DNA of 16,584 nucleotides, taken from NCBI GenBank assembly GCA_005773145.1, contig SXHS01000022.1, forward strand, positions 1 to 16,584. The letters are read 5' to 3'. Shown one piece after another: positions 1 through 7,803 of the stretch. The number at the start of each line of letters is the position of its first letter. Within the stretch, counting starts at the first letter, position 1. A model generated the notes under the pieces. That model was not told the origin of the DNA. It made no database searches and saw only the letters and a program-made list of their open reading frames with translations. Origin of the DNA: Planctomycetaceae bacterium. Lineage in GTDB: Bacteria > Planctomycetota > Planctomycetia > Pirellulales > Pirellulaceae. The translations under genes were made by a program, and so were the position numbers.

Positions 1-241
1 ACTCCGGGGTACGGGTGACAATCGTCAATCCAAAATTGCTGGGACACGAGGGTGCTCATTGACCAACAGCCCGTAGGCAAGCGGACGGCACGAGATTAGG
101 ATGGGGAGGCCGTTTTGAGTCCCCAACTCTCCCGGAATTTCCTGCTAATTGCTAAAACCCAGTTCGTGGGAATCATGGGGTCACTTGTCGCCTGCGGCAG
201 CTGAAAACAATCCCAGAAATTTATGACAAAAAGGGTTTGCG
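1..241. other. Upstream non-coding or edge region
   Basis: This stretch precedes the first clear gene. No convincing promoter, terminator or RNA gene is visible. Two short open frames touch the left edge: a plus-strand tail that stops at 58-60 and a minus-strand head starting at 59. Each is under 20 residues, so I cannot decide whether either is the end or start of a neighbouring gene. The sequence just before 242 is A-rich (AAAAAGGG) and could serve as a weak ribosome binding site for the following gene. Confidence 0.4.
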
Positions 242-1111
242 ATGCATGTTGCCAAGTGCCGTCTGCATGGTGGCTCGGTTGTGTTTGGTTGCCTGGAACA
301 GGACCAGTTGATCGTACTTTCCGGCGTCGATCCATCGATCCGCACCCTGGCCGATTTGTTGGAGCAACCGGATCCGACCCAGAGTGCCAAGCAATTGGCG
401 GCGTCCGCGACTGAGCGAGTTCCAGCCCAGGCGTACGCGGTGCTGGCACCAATCGATCAGCAGGAGGTTTGGGCGGCGGGAGTCACCTACCGCCGCAGTA
501 AGACGGCACGGATGGAAGAGTCGGATGTGGCCGCGTCGTGTTATGACCGCGTCTACCAGTCCGCCCGTCCGGAACTATTCATGAAGGCCACGCCCCATCG
601 AGTCGTCGGGCCGAACCAACCATTGGGCATTCGCACCGATTCCAAGTGGGACGTGCCGGAGCCCGAATTGACTCTCGTCATGAATTCCCGAATGGATTTA
701 GTCGGTTTCACCATCGGCAATGACATGAGCAGTCGCGATATCGAAGGTGAGAATCCGCTGTATCTGCCCCAGGCCAAGGTCTACAACGCCTGCTGCGGAT
801 TGGGCCCCGTGATTACACTAAGACCGGCCATGCCAGCGCTGGCCAACATCGGTATTCGGCTGGAGATTCACCGCAGTGGTACGGTGGCATTTCAAGGCGC
901 CACGCGGGCCACAGAAATGGCCCGTACCTTCGAGGAACTCATCGGTTGGCTCGGTCGCGAAAATCGATTTCCGCAAGGCGTTTTTCTGATGACGGGTACG
1001 GGCGTCGTACCGGACAGCGATTTTACGTTGCAACCCGACGACCAAGTTTCCATTTCGATTGACGGCATCGGTACGTTAACGAACCCGATCCGGCCCGCCG
1101 GCGAACTGTAA
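242..1111 (+). CDS. Fumarylacetoacetate hydrolase family protein, 2-keto-3-deoxy-sugar-acid dehydratase-like
   Basis: A 289-residue cytoplasmic enzyme of the FAH fold. Members cleave, isomerise or dehydrate 2-keto acids using one divalent metal. The metal-site pattern is visible: PEPEL at residues 139-143 (acidic ligands E140 and E142), GNDMSSRDIEGENPLYLPQ at 159-177 (D161 as third ligand) and K179 before the GLGP segment near 186. The RDIEGENPLYLPQAKVY stretch resembles 2-keto-3-deoxy-D-arabinonate dehydratases more than true fumarylacetoacetases or HpcE-type isomerases; that assignment is from memory of the family. The N-terminal ~70 residues form the usual variable domain. ATG at 242 follows AAGGG at a usable distance. 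The next gene starts 29 bases downstream on the same strand, so the two are probably cotranscribed. FAH family: sure; substrate: uncertain. Confidence 0.88.
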   Translation: MHVAKCRLHGGSVVFGCLEQDQLIVLSGVDPSIRTLADLLEQPDPTQSAKQLAASATERVPAQAYAVLAPIDQQEVWAAGVTYRRSKTARMEESDVAASCYDRVYQSARPELFMKATPHRVVGPNQPLGIRTDSKWDVPEPELTLVMNSRMDLVGFTIGNDMSSRDIEGENPLYLPQAKVYNACCGLGPVITLRPAMPALANIGIRLEIHRSGTVAFQGATRATEMARTFEELIGWLGRENRFPQGVFLMTGTGVVPDSDFTLQPDDQVSISIDGIGTLTNPIRPAGEL

Positions 1112-1140
1112 CGACCATCACTGAGAGGGAGATTGCTACC

Positions 1141-1554
1141 ATGTCTGACATTTCAATCACCGTCCAAACCCGCGCCGGGCGAGAGTGCGCCAGCAGCGGT
1201 TCGAGATGGGAGCCCATTATGGGCTACAGTCGAGCCGTGCGGAGCGGGCCCTTCATCGCCGTTACCGGCACCGTCGGAGTCCATGCGGACGGCACTTACA
1301 GCACATCCCTGGCTGACCAGACGGCCCGTTCGCTGGCCATTATTCAAGCGGCCGTGGAGGGCCTCGGGGGCCAGTTGTCGCAGGTGATTCGCACCCGCAT
1401 GTACGTCACCGACGTCAGCCGCTGGGAGGAGGTCGCTCGCGTGCACGGCCAAGTGTTCGGCGAAATCCGCCCGGCGACGACCATCGTGGAGGTCGCCCGA
1501 CTCATCGACGACGCGGCACTCATCGAAATCGAGGCCGACGCCTACGTCGGCTGA
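1141..1554 (+). CDS. RidA/YjgF/YER057c family protein lacking the catalytic arginine
   Basis: A 137-residue protein of the RidA (YjgF/YER057c) family, small trimeric cytoplasmic proteins. The fold signature is complete: the GPFIAVTGTVG strand (residues 36-46), the helix with AIIQAAVEGLGGQLSQVIRT (66-85), MYVTDVSRWEEV (87-98) and the C-terminal PATTIVEVARL...IEIEADAYV. Canonical RidA enzymes, which hydrolyse 2-aminoacrylate and other imines, carry Arg in the PAR-S-x-VEVARL segment; here that position is Thr113. This suggests a Rid subfamily (Rid4-7 type) with another or unknown activity. An N-terminal extension of ~25 residues precedes the core. GGGAG lies about ten bases before the ATG. Its position directly behind the FAH-fold gene suggests a shared catabolic role, since Rid-like proteins often accompany such enzymes. 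Confidence 0.9.
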   Translation: MSDISITVQTRAGRECASSGSRWEPIMGYSRAVRSGPFIAVTGTVGVHADGTYSTSLADQTARSLAIIQAAVEGLGGQLSQVIRTRMYVTDVSRWEEVARVHGQVFGEIRPATTIVEVARLIDDAALIEIEADAYVG

Positions 1555-1571
1555 CCGGGTTCCCGTTCCAC

Positions 1572-1600
1572 TCGAAATCCGACCTTTTTCATGGTATAAT
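1572..1600 (+). promoter_or_regulatory. Predicted sigma-70-type promoter with extended -10
   Basis: TATAAT at 1595-1600 is a perfect -10 box preceded by TG one base upstream (TGGTATAAT), an extended -10 element. A weak -35 (TCGAAA, 1572-1577, four of six matches) lies exactly 17 bases upstream. It sits in the 155-base gap after the RidA-family gene and points at the PSD1 gene, giving a leader of roughly 100 bases. Prediction from sequence only. Confidence 0.6.
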
Positions 1601-1709
1601 GAAGAATTGGTCCCGCCTGTTGACGAAGAAATTGCCAAAATGACCGGGCGCGGAGGTGGGCGAGGTCGGCACGCCCTCGCCGGCTTCCGCTTGGCATGGG
1701 AGAGCGGGC

Positions 1710-4700
1710 ATGAAACGCGCGAGATTCCCACATTCCCCAAACCGCTCTGGGTACGTTGGTGTTGGGCTCTTGATCGCCACAATCTTCTCAGCCGGCCGCT
1801 GGTCTGGTGGCCTGTTCGCTGAGGGATCCGAACCTTCCCAGGCCGTCGTGTCACGCGAGCAGGCTGATTTTTTTGAAGCGAGCATTCGCCCACTGCTCGT
1901 GTCGCAGTGCCTGGAGTGTCACAACTCAGACGAGTCATCAGGTGGCCTGCGGGTTGATTCGCGCGATGCGCTGCTAACTGGAGGGGATACGGGGCCGGCC
2001 ATGGTCCCCGGGAATGCAGCCGAGAGCCTCGTGATAACGGCGGTTCATCAGTCGGGTGAACTGCGCATGCCACCTGACAGCCGCCTGAATGTTTCACAAA
2101 TCGAAGCCCTGGAACGTTGGATCTTGATGGGCGCTCCATGGCCGGAGGAGGCGGCGACTTCCAGCCGTGATCGTCATGCCAGCGCCCGTCATTGGGCTTT
2201 TCAACCACTAGTCCACGCCCCATTGCCGCAAGTCCGGCAGGCGAGTTGGTGCCGGAATCCGCTCGATCGGTTTGTGTTGTCACAATTGGAGGCGCAAGGC
2301 TTGAAGCCGGCGTCTCGCGCCGATCGCGCCACCCTGATTCGTCGCGTTACCTACGACCTGACGGGGCTGCCTCCATCGCCGGAGGAGATGGACCGATTTC
2401 TCCAGGACCCCAACCCCGACGAGGATGCCTTTCGCAATCTCGTGGATCGTCTGCTGGCCTCCCCTCATTACGGCGTCCATTGGGCCAGACATTGGTTGGA
2501 CGTAGCACGATATTCGGACGCCAAGGGTTATGTGGCGGGATCCGAAGAACGGTTCTTCGTTCATTCCTCGGCCTACCGCGACTGGGTGGTGCGGGCTCTG
2601 AACGAGGACATGCCCTACGACCGATTTCTCATGCTGCAATTGGCGGCTGATCAAGTCGATTCTGCCAAAAAACAGGACCTGGCAGCGATGGGATTTTTGA
2701 CGGTGGGCCGTCGGTTCCTGGGCTTAACGCATGACATTATCGACGATCGGATCGATGTGGTCACGCGCGGCACCATGGGGCTAACGGTGATGTGCGCCCG
2801 TTGCCATGACCACAAATATGACCCAATCCCCACCGCCGACTATTACGGTTTGTACGGCGTCTTCAACAACTGTTCGGAACAGCAGATCGAGATCACCGGC
2901 CCCGAAGCGGCCGATCCCGCATCGGACCCATTTGTCCGCGAACTGCGGTCACGGCAACAAAAACTTGAAGAGGTCCTGGCCGCCGAAAAGTCTGCGTCCC
3001 ACCAGCGAGTCCGTCAGCGGGTTACCGATTACCTGGTAGCCCAGCTCGAACTACACCGCTACCCCGAGGAGGGATTCAACCAAGTGCTTGGAAAGCACGA
3101 CATGGTGGCCATGATCGTCCGACGATGGCAGGGCTATCTGGCAGAAACGAAACAGAGTCAGGACCCCGTGTTCTTGGCGTGGCATCGGTTTGCATCGCTG
3201 CCAACGAGTGATTTTGCCGAGCAATCTCAGGCCGTCGTGGATGAGCTTAAGGAACTGCCTGCGACGCAGCTCAATCGGCTGGTGGCTGCGGCCTTTCGCG
3301 CCCCTCCGGAAAGCATGCGCGAAGCCGCAGAACGCTACGGAAAATTACTGACCGATATTGACCAGCAGTGGGAACGCTCAGTGGCCGCCGCGACGGAAGC
3401 TTCCAACCAGCCCCCCCACACGTTACCGGACCCGGATGCCGAGGCGTTGCGACAGGTATTGTACGGATCATCATCGCCTTGCCGCGTCCCCAATGAACCG
3501 ATCGTGAGCATCGAATACTACTTCGATCGCGATACGCGACACCCCATCTGGTTGGCCCAGAGCCGCGTGGATCGTTGGCTGATGCAGTCGCCAAACGCGT
3601 CGAAATTCGCCATGGCGGTAGCCCTGGTGGATCGTTCTTGGCTACGCGAACCGCGGATCTTCCGAAGAGGAAATCCCGCCAATCGGGGGGACGAGGTACC
3701 GCGAAGATTCCTCTCGTTGATCGCTGGCCCTGCAGCGCCGGCCTTCAACCACGGAAGCGGTCGACGCGAGCTGGCCCAGGCGATCATCGATCCCACGAAT
3801 CCGCTGACACCGCGTGTCTGGATTAATCGGATTTGGATGCATCATTTCGGGAGCGGTCTGGTTCGCACGCCCAGCGATTTTGGCGTCCGAGCGGAACCCC
3901 CCAGCCATCCCCGCCTGTTGGATTGGCTGTCTCGTCGTCTGTTGACGGAAGGTTGGAGTACCAAGGCCATCCACCGGTTCATCTTGTTGTCGGAGACCTA
4001 CCAGCAAGAATCCGCCCTCGACCCCCAGGAGCTGGCGTTTCAAAACGCCTCGAAAATTGATCCCGAAAATCGCCTCCTGTGGCGGATGCCGTCGCGACGC
4101 CTGGCTTTCGAGGAAGTGCGAGATGCCTTATTGCTGGCATCTGGTGATCTCGATCCGCAGCTGGGGGGGACGACGCGAGATTTGTTTCCGGCGGATGACA
4201 CCCATCGGCAGCGTACGTTGTTTGGCCTGGTCGACCGCCAATACCTCCCCCAAGTGCATCGCGCGTTCGACTTTGCCAATCCCGATCTGCACATCCCACA
4301 GCGCAGCGAGACCTCCGTTCCACAACAGGCGTTATTCGGACTTAATCACCCATTCGTCGCGCGACGTGCCGCTGCCCTGATCGCACGCCTCGAACGTGAT
4401 CGGACAACGCACGGATTCCCTGCGGATCCAAATGAATCCAGCGAGTGGGAACAGGCCAGAATCACCTGGCTCTACCAGCAGGTGTTGCAGCGATCCCCAC
4501 ACGATGAGGAAATGCAACAGGCACGGCATTTTCTGGCATCGACAAATGAACATCCGACAGACGCTCCACCTCCGGCGTCTCGAGCGTGGCGCTACGGGTA
4601 TGGCGTGTTCCAAGAAGACACCGGACGGTTGGGAGAGTTCACGCCATTTTCACATTTTAATGGGGTGAGCTGGCAAGGTGGTCCCGAGGTTCCCACCCGC

Positions 4701-5219
4701 CACTTGGGCATGATCCGACTGAGCGACACCGGAGGCGATGCTGGAAATGAAGGGGGGCGGGTGGTGGTACGTCGCTGGGTGGCGCCCCGTTCGATGACCG
4801 TCAAGATTCAATCCGAATTGGCGAGGCCGGCAACCGCCGCGGATGGCGTTCGCGGGTGGATCGTATCCCGTCGCCTGGGCGTGTTGGCCTCCGCGAATGT
4901 GCCAAAGGAACGCCAGCCGCTGAAGGTGGAACAACTTGCGGTTCAGGCGGGAGAACCCTTGGACTTCGTGACCGGCTGCAATCAAGATTCAGAAGACGAT
5001 GACTTCACGTGGGATGCTACCATTACCGAAGTGGCCATCGATGGTGCCAACGTTGCAGGAACCGCCGTCGCTCCCACGGCGCACGACGGCTCAGATCCAC
5101 CGGTCACCACTTGGAACGCACAACGCGACTTCAGCGGCCCCACCAGTGGACCGTTGGGCAAGTGGGACCAATTGGCGCAGGTGCTGTTGCTGTCCAACGA
5201 GTTTGTTTTTGTCGATTGA
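1710..5219 (+). CDS. PSD1 and planctomycete cytochrome c domain protein (DUF1549/DUF1553)
   Basis: A large exported protein of 1169 residues. The start at 1710 is preferred over the in-frame ATG at 1656 because it follows GGGAGAGCGGG and begins directly with a signal peptide (MKRAR, then a hydrophobic run GVGLLIATIFSAG). Domains in order: planctomycete cytochrome c domain (about 67-142) with haem motif CLECH (C67, C70, H71) and a possible distal Met in MPP near 120; PSD1/DUF1549 (about 182-387), which contains a second Cys-x-x-Cys-His (MCARCHDHK, C362, C365, H366); a helical linker; DUF1553 (about 666-925), with RRFLSLIAG and WINRIWMHHFG; a beta-rich segment (about 960-1117); and the family's normal ending LLLSNEFVFVD. 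The biochemical role is not established; such proteins are numerous in planctomycetes and pair with DUF1501 proteins, as here. A redox or polysaccharide-related function is a guess. Confidence 0.93.
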   Translation: MKRARFPHSPNRSGYVGVGLLIATIFSAGRWSGGLFAEGSEPSQAVVSREQADFFEASIRPLLVSQCLECHNSDESSGGLRVDSRDALLTGGDTGPAMVPGNAAESLVITAVHQSGELRMPPDSRLNVSQIEALERWILMGAPWPEEAATSSRDRHASARHWAFQPLVHAPLPQVRQASWCRNPLDRFVLSQLEAQGLKPASRADRATLIRRVTYDLTGLPPSPEEMDRFLQDPNPDEDAFRNLVDRLLASPHYGVHWARHWLDVARYSDAKGYVAGSEERFFVHSSAYRDWVVRALNEDMPYDRFLMLQLAADQVDSAKKQDLAAMGFLTVGRRFLGLTHDIIDDRIDVVTRGTMGLTVMCARCHDHKYDPIPTADYYGLYGVFNNCSEQQIEITGPEAADPASDPFVRELRSRQQKLEEVLAAEKSASHQRVRQRVTDYLVAQLELHRYPEEGFNQVLGKHDMVAMIVRRWQGYLAETKQSQDPVFLAWHRFASLPTSDFAEQSQAVVDELKELPATQLNRLVAAAFRAPPESMREAAERYGKLLTDIDQQWERSVAAATEASNQPPHTLPDPDAEALRQVLYGSSSPCRVPNEPIVSIEYYFDRDTRHPIWLAQSRVDRWLMQSPNASKFAMAVALVDRSWLREPRIFRRGNPANRGDEVPRRFLSLIAGPAAPAFNHGSGRRELAQAIIDPTNPLTPRVWINRIWMHHFGSGLVRTPSDFGVRAEPPSHPRLLDWLSRRLLTEGWSTKAIHRFILLSETYQQESALDPQELAFQNASKIDPENRLLWRMPSRRLAFEEVRDALLLASGDLDPQLGGTTRDLFPADDTHRQRTLFGLVDRQYLPQVHRAFDFANPDLHIPQRSETSVPQQALFGLNHPFVARRAAALIARLERDRTTHGFPADPNESSEWEQARITWLYQQVLQRSPHDEEMQQARHFLASTNEHPTDAPPPASRAWRYGYGVFQEDTGRLGEFTPFSHFNGVSWQGGPEVPTRHLGMIRLSDTGGDAGNEGGRVVVRRWVAPRSMTVKIQSELARPATAADGVRGWIVSRRLGVLASANVPKERQPLKVEQLAVQAGEPLDFVTGCNQDSEDDDFTWDATITEVAIDGANVAGTAVAPTAHDGSDPPVTTWNAQRDFSGPTSGPLGKWDQLAQVLLLSNEFVFVD

Positions 5220-5297
5220 AGTCTATGGAATCGTAATCGGTGATGCGTGCGGGGCGTGGATTGGCGGAGAAGAACGCACGCGAAGGGGGATGCGGAA

Positions 5298-6719
5298 ATG
5301 ATGATACCCGGTCGTCGCGAATGGCTACAGCAGGCAGGACTCGGCCTGGGGGCGCTTGGATTGGCCCAGGTATGGGCCGATGCCGGGGATGCGCAGGCCC
5401 CGAGCACCACCGTATCCTCCCTCCCATCCCCCGGCACCTTGCGGTTGCGTACGCCGCGACTACCGGCGCGGGCGACTCGGGTGATCCATTTTTTCCTCAA
5501 CGGAGGTCCGTCTCAGGTCGATACGTTTGATCCTAAACCGGCGCTGCAGAAATACGCTGGCAAGCCACTCCCCCAAGTACTGTTGACCGAGAGCAAGACA
5601 GGAGCCGCCTTTCCCTCGCCGTTTAAGTTTCAGCAATACGGGCAGAGCGGCATTCCAGTGAGTGAGTTATTCGCCCGCACGGCCCAGCATGTCGATGAAA
5701 TGGCGGTGATTCGGTCCATGTACGGACAGGTGCCGAATCACGAGCCCTCGTTGATGCTGATGAACTGCGGCAATTCCGTGCTCCCGCGCCCCAGCGTGGG
5801 TTCCTGGGTATTGTACGGACTGGGAACCGAGAACCAGAATCTCCCCGGCTTTGTTGCCATGTGCCCGATGGGTTACCCACTCAAGGCTATCGAAAATTGG
5901 CAATCAGCGTTCCTGCCTGGTGCCTTTCAGGGGACGTACATCGATCCACAACGTCGCGAGGTCGATCGGCTGATTGAAAATATTCGCAGTCCTCACGCGA
6001 CGACGCACGCGCAGCGCCATCAGCTGGACTTACTGATGGCGATGAACCGCACCCACCAGAAACAGCGCCCCGATGAACGCTTGGACGCGCGGATTCAGTC
6101 GTTCGAGTTGGCATTTCGCATGCAGGTGGAGGCAGCCGAGGCCTTCGATTTAGCGCGCGAGTCGCAGCAGATGCTCGACCTTTATGGGGACACCATGCAT
6201 GGCCGGCAAACACTGATTGCTCGACGCCTGGTGGAACGCGGCGTGCGGTACGTCCAGCTCTGGCATGGGCCCGCTCATCCGTGGGATAGTCATACGGAAG
6301 TCGAGAAGAACCATCGCCAATTGGCGAACGAACTGGACCAGCCGCTGGCGGCGTTGATCACCGATCTCAAGCAACGTGGTATGCTCGACGATACACTCAT
6401 CATTTGGGGCGGGGAATTCGGGCGTACCCCCACCGTCGAATTGACTGTGGATGGCAAATCGCAATTGGGTCGGGACCATAATCACTACGGATTTTCAGTC
6501 TGGATGGCCGGCGGTGGAGTTCGCGGCGGTACGATCTATGGCTCGACCGATGATTTTGGCTTCAAAGCCCTAGAGAACCCCACCAGCGTGCATGATCTGC
6601 ATGCCACAATCCTGCATCTGCTGGGATTGAATCACGAGCAACTCACGTTCCGTTACGCGGGGCGTGACTTCCGGCTGACCGATGTCAGCGGCAAAGTGAT
6701 TCGGGAAATAATTGCATAG
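5298..6719 (+). CDS. DUF1501 domain-containing Tat-exported protein
   Basis: A 473-residue DUF1501 protein, a family distantly related to alkaline phosphatases and sulfatases but with no proven reaction. The start at 5298 follows AAGGGGGA and opens with a twin-arginine signal: GRREWLQQAGLGLGALGLA (Arg6, Arg7), then an Ala-rich cleavage region. An ATG at 5301 is also possible, and an upstream in-frame ATG at 5247 would put a charged tail before the signal. Family landmarks: FFLNGGPSQVDTFDPKP (about 65-81), WDSHTEVEKNH (329-339), GGEFGRTP (371-378), GRDHNHYGF (391-399) and VHDLHATILHLLG (431-443). It follows the PSD1 gene by 78 bases on the same strand, the standard planctomycete pairing, so coexpression and a shared envelope location are likely. 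Confidence 0.95.
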   Translation: MMIPGRREWLQQAGLGLGALGLAQVWADAGDAQAPSTTVSSLPSPGTLRLRTPRLPARATRVIHFFLNGGPSQVDTFDPKPALQKYAGKPLPQVLLTESKTGAAFPSPFKFQQYGQSGIPVSELFARTAQHVDEMAVIRSMYGQVPNHEPSLMLMNCGNSVLPRPSVGSWVLYGLGTENQNLPGFVAMCPMGYPLKAIENWQSAFLPGAFQGTYIDPQRREVDRLIENIRSPHATTHAQRHQLDLLMAMNRTHQKQRPDERLDARIQSFELAFRMQVEAAEAFDLARESQQMLDLYGDTMHGRQTLIARRLVERGVRYVQLWHGPAHPWDSHTEVEKNHRQLANELDQPLAALITDLKQRGMLDDTLIIWGGEFGRTPTVELTVDGKSQLGRDHNHYGFSVWMAGGGVRGGTIYGSTDDFGFKALENPTSVHDLHATILHLLGLNHEQLTFRYAGRDFRLTDVSGKVIREIIA

Positions 6720-6722
6720 GAT

Positions 6723-6736
6723 GCGGGCGCACCCGC
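6723..6736. terminator. GC hairpin between convergent genes
   Basis: GCGGG (6723-6727), loop CGCA, CCCGC (6732-6736) form a perfect five-pair hairpin within the 21 bases that separate the converging DUF1501 and Gfo/Idh genes. It could act in both directions. There is no T-run on either side, so it is not a classical intrinsic terminator. Confidence 0.35.
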
Positions 6737-6740
6737 GAAC

Positions 6741-7745
6741 TCAGCCGAGCATACCGCTGGCCGTGAGTAATGTTTCTTGGACGTCGAGATCGTGCTCGCG
6801 GGTCCATTCGGGCGGTTTTGTGCCCCGCACAACCGCGACAAACTCGCGCAAATCGTTGATCTGCAAAGGCTGGTCTTCCAGCTCCAGGGTTTCCCAATCG
6901 GCTTGGCCAGCCCGAACGGTCTGTATCACCTGAACCTTGCGATTCGCAAGGTGGCCACTCCCCAGATGTGGAATGATGCACGAACCCTCGGTGCCATAGA
7001 CTTCGATGCGCCGCGAGGTGGGGGCGGTCTCCAATGCCGGGACCTCGATCACCGCATGTGCCCCCTCGCAGCCGAAGATGGCCACGCCATTGTCGTTGAA
7101 GGAAGCGGGTGGGGCGGTGTGATGATGGGCCAAAATGGAGTGTATCTTTTGGGGTTTACCCAACAGTGTGACCATAAGATCGACGAGATGGCCTGCCATC
7201 TCAAAGAAAATGCCCCCATGATACGGGGCCAATTCTTCGACCCAGCGATGATAGATCGACAGTTCCTTGGGCATTCGTCCACGCATCATGTAGATGTGCC
7301 CAAAGTCGCCACGCCGGGACCAGCGAAGAATTTCTTGTATCGCCGGCATGTACCGAAACAGATAGGTCATCTGCAGATGCAATCCGCGGTCCTGCGCCAG
7401 CGCGGCCACGCGCCGATGTTCTTGCAGGTCACATCCGGCTGGCTTTTCCAGGAGTACGGGGCGGCCACTCTCGAGGGCCATGCGTGCCCAACGCAAGTTG
7501 TCGGTCACACGTCCCTCGATCACCACTCCGTCGAGCGGCTGCTCCAGAAGCTCCTCCGGCGTCGAAAACTCGCGCATGTCGGGGAACAAATCGCGCCAAG
7601 CCTTTCGACGCTGCTCGCACACGGCCGGCTCGGGATCGTAACAACCGACCCACTCAAACTCAGCGGGATGGGTGACAATCTGTCGGGCCATGCCATCGGC
7701 GTGCGTGTGCCACATACCCAACATGCCCAGTCGAAACGGCTTCAT
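6741..7745 (-). CDS. Gfo/Idh/MocA family oxidoreductase
   Basis: A 334-residue, probably NAD(P)-dependent sugar or polyol oxidoreductase. The N-terminal Rossmann domain opens with GMLGMWHTHADG (residues 7-18), a GxxGxxH variant instead of the common GxGxxG/A. It continues to LLEKPAG (98-104), where K101 is the usual catalytic lysine. The C-terminal domain carries GGIFFEMAGHLVDL (177-190), with H186 and D189 at the expected catalytic positions, and the YGTEGS turn (250-255). Length and order are normal for the family. GAGGAA lies just before the ATG. There is no signal peptide, so it should be cytoplasmic. It is the last gene of the minus-strand group, 58 bases behind the alpha/beta hydrolase gene; that gap is large enough for its own promoter, though none is obvious. 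Substrate unknown. Confidence 0.9.
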   Translation of the reverse strand: MKPFRLGMLGMWHTHADGMARQIVTHPAEFEWVGCYDPEPAVCEQRRKAWRDLFPDMREFSTPEELLEQPLDGVVIEGRVTDNLRWARMALESGRPVLLEKPAGCDLQEHRRVAALAQDRGLHLQMTYLFRYMPAIQEILRWSRRGDFGHIYMMRGRMPKELSIYHRWVEELAPYHGGIFFEMAGHLVDLMVTLLGKPQKIHSILAHHHTAPPASFNDNGVAIFGCEGAHAVIEVPALETAPTSRRIEVYGTEGSCIIPHLGSGHLANRKVQVIQTVRAGQADWETLELEDQPLQINDLREFVAVVRGTKPPEWTREHDLDVQETLLTASGMLG

Positions 7746-7803
7746 TGCAATTCCTCAAGCTCTTCGAAATGCCATTTGAAATGATGGACGGGTGTTGCTG
7801 GAG

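Noticed and set aside
1..60. Edge fragments of a plus-strand gene end or a minus-strand gene start
   Set aside because: Each is fewer than 20 codons, there is no strong ribosome site, and the two are mutually exclusive; nothing allows a choice.
1552..1570. Hairpin CGGG-TT-CCCG after the RidA-family gene as a terminator
   Set aside because: The stem is only four pairs with a two-base loop and no T-run at the correct distance.
1153..2283. A 376-residue open frame on the minus strand
   Set aside because: It overlaps both the RidA-family gene and the start of the PSD1 gene, which have clear domains; its product is low-complexity Arg/Pro-rich.
6777..7784. A 335-residue open frame on the plus strand
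   Set aside because: It lies antisense over nearly all of the Gfo/Idh gene, has no recognisable domain, and reflects the high-GC codon pattern of the real gene.
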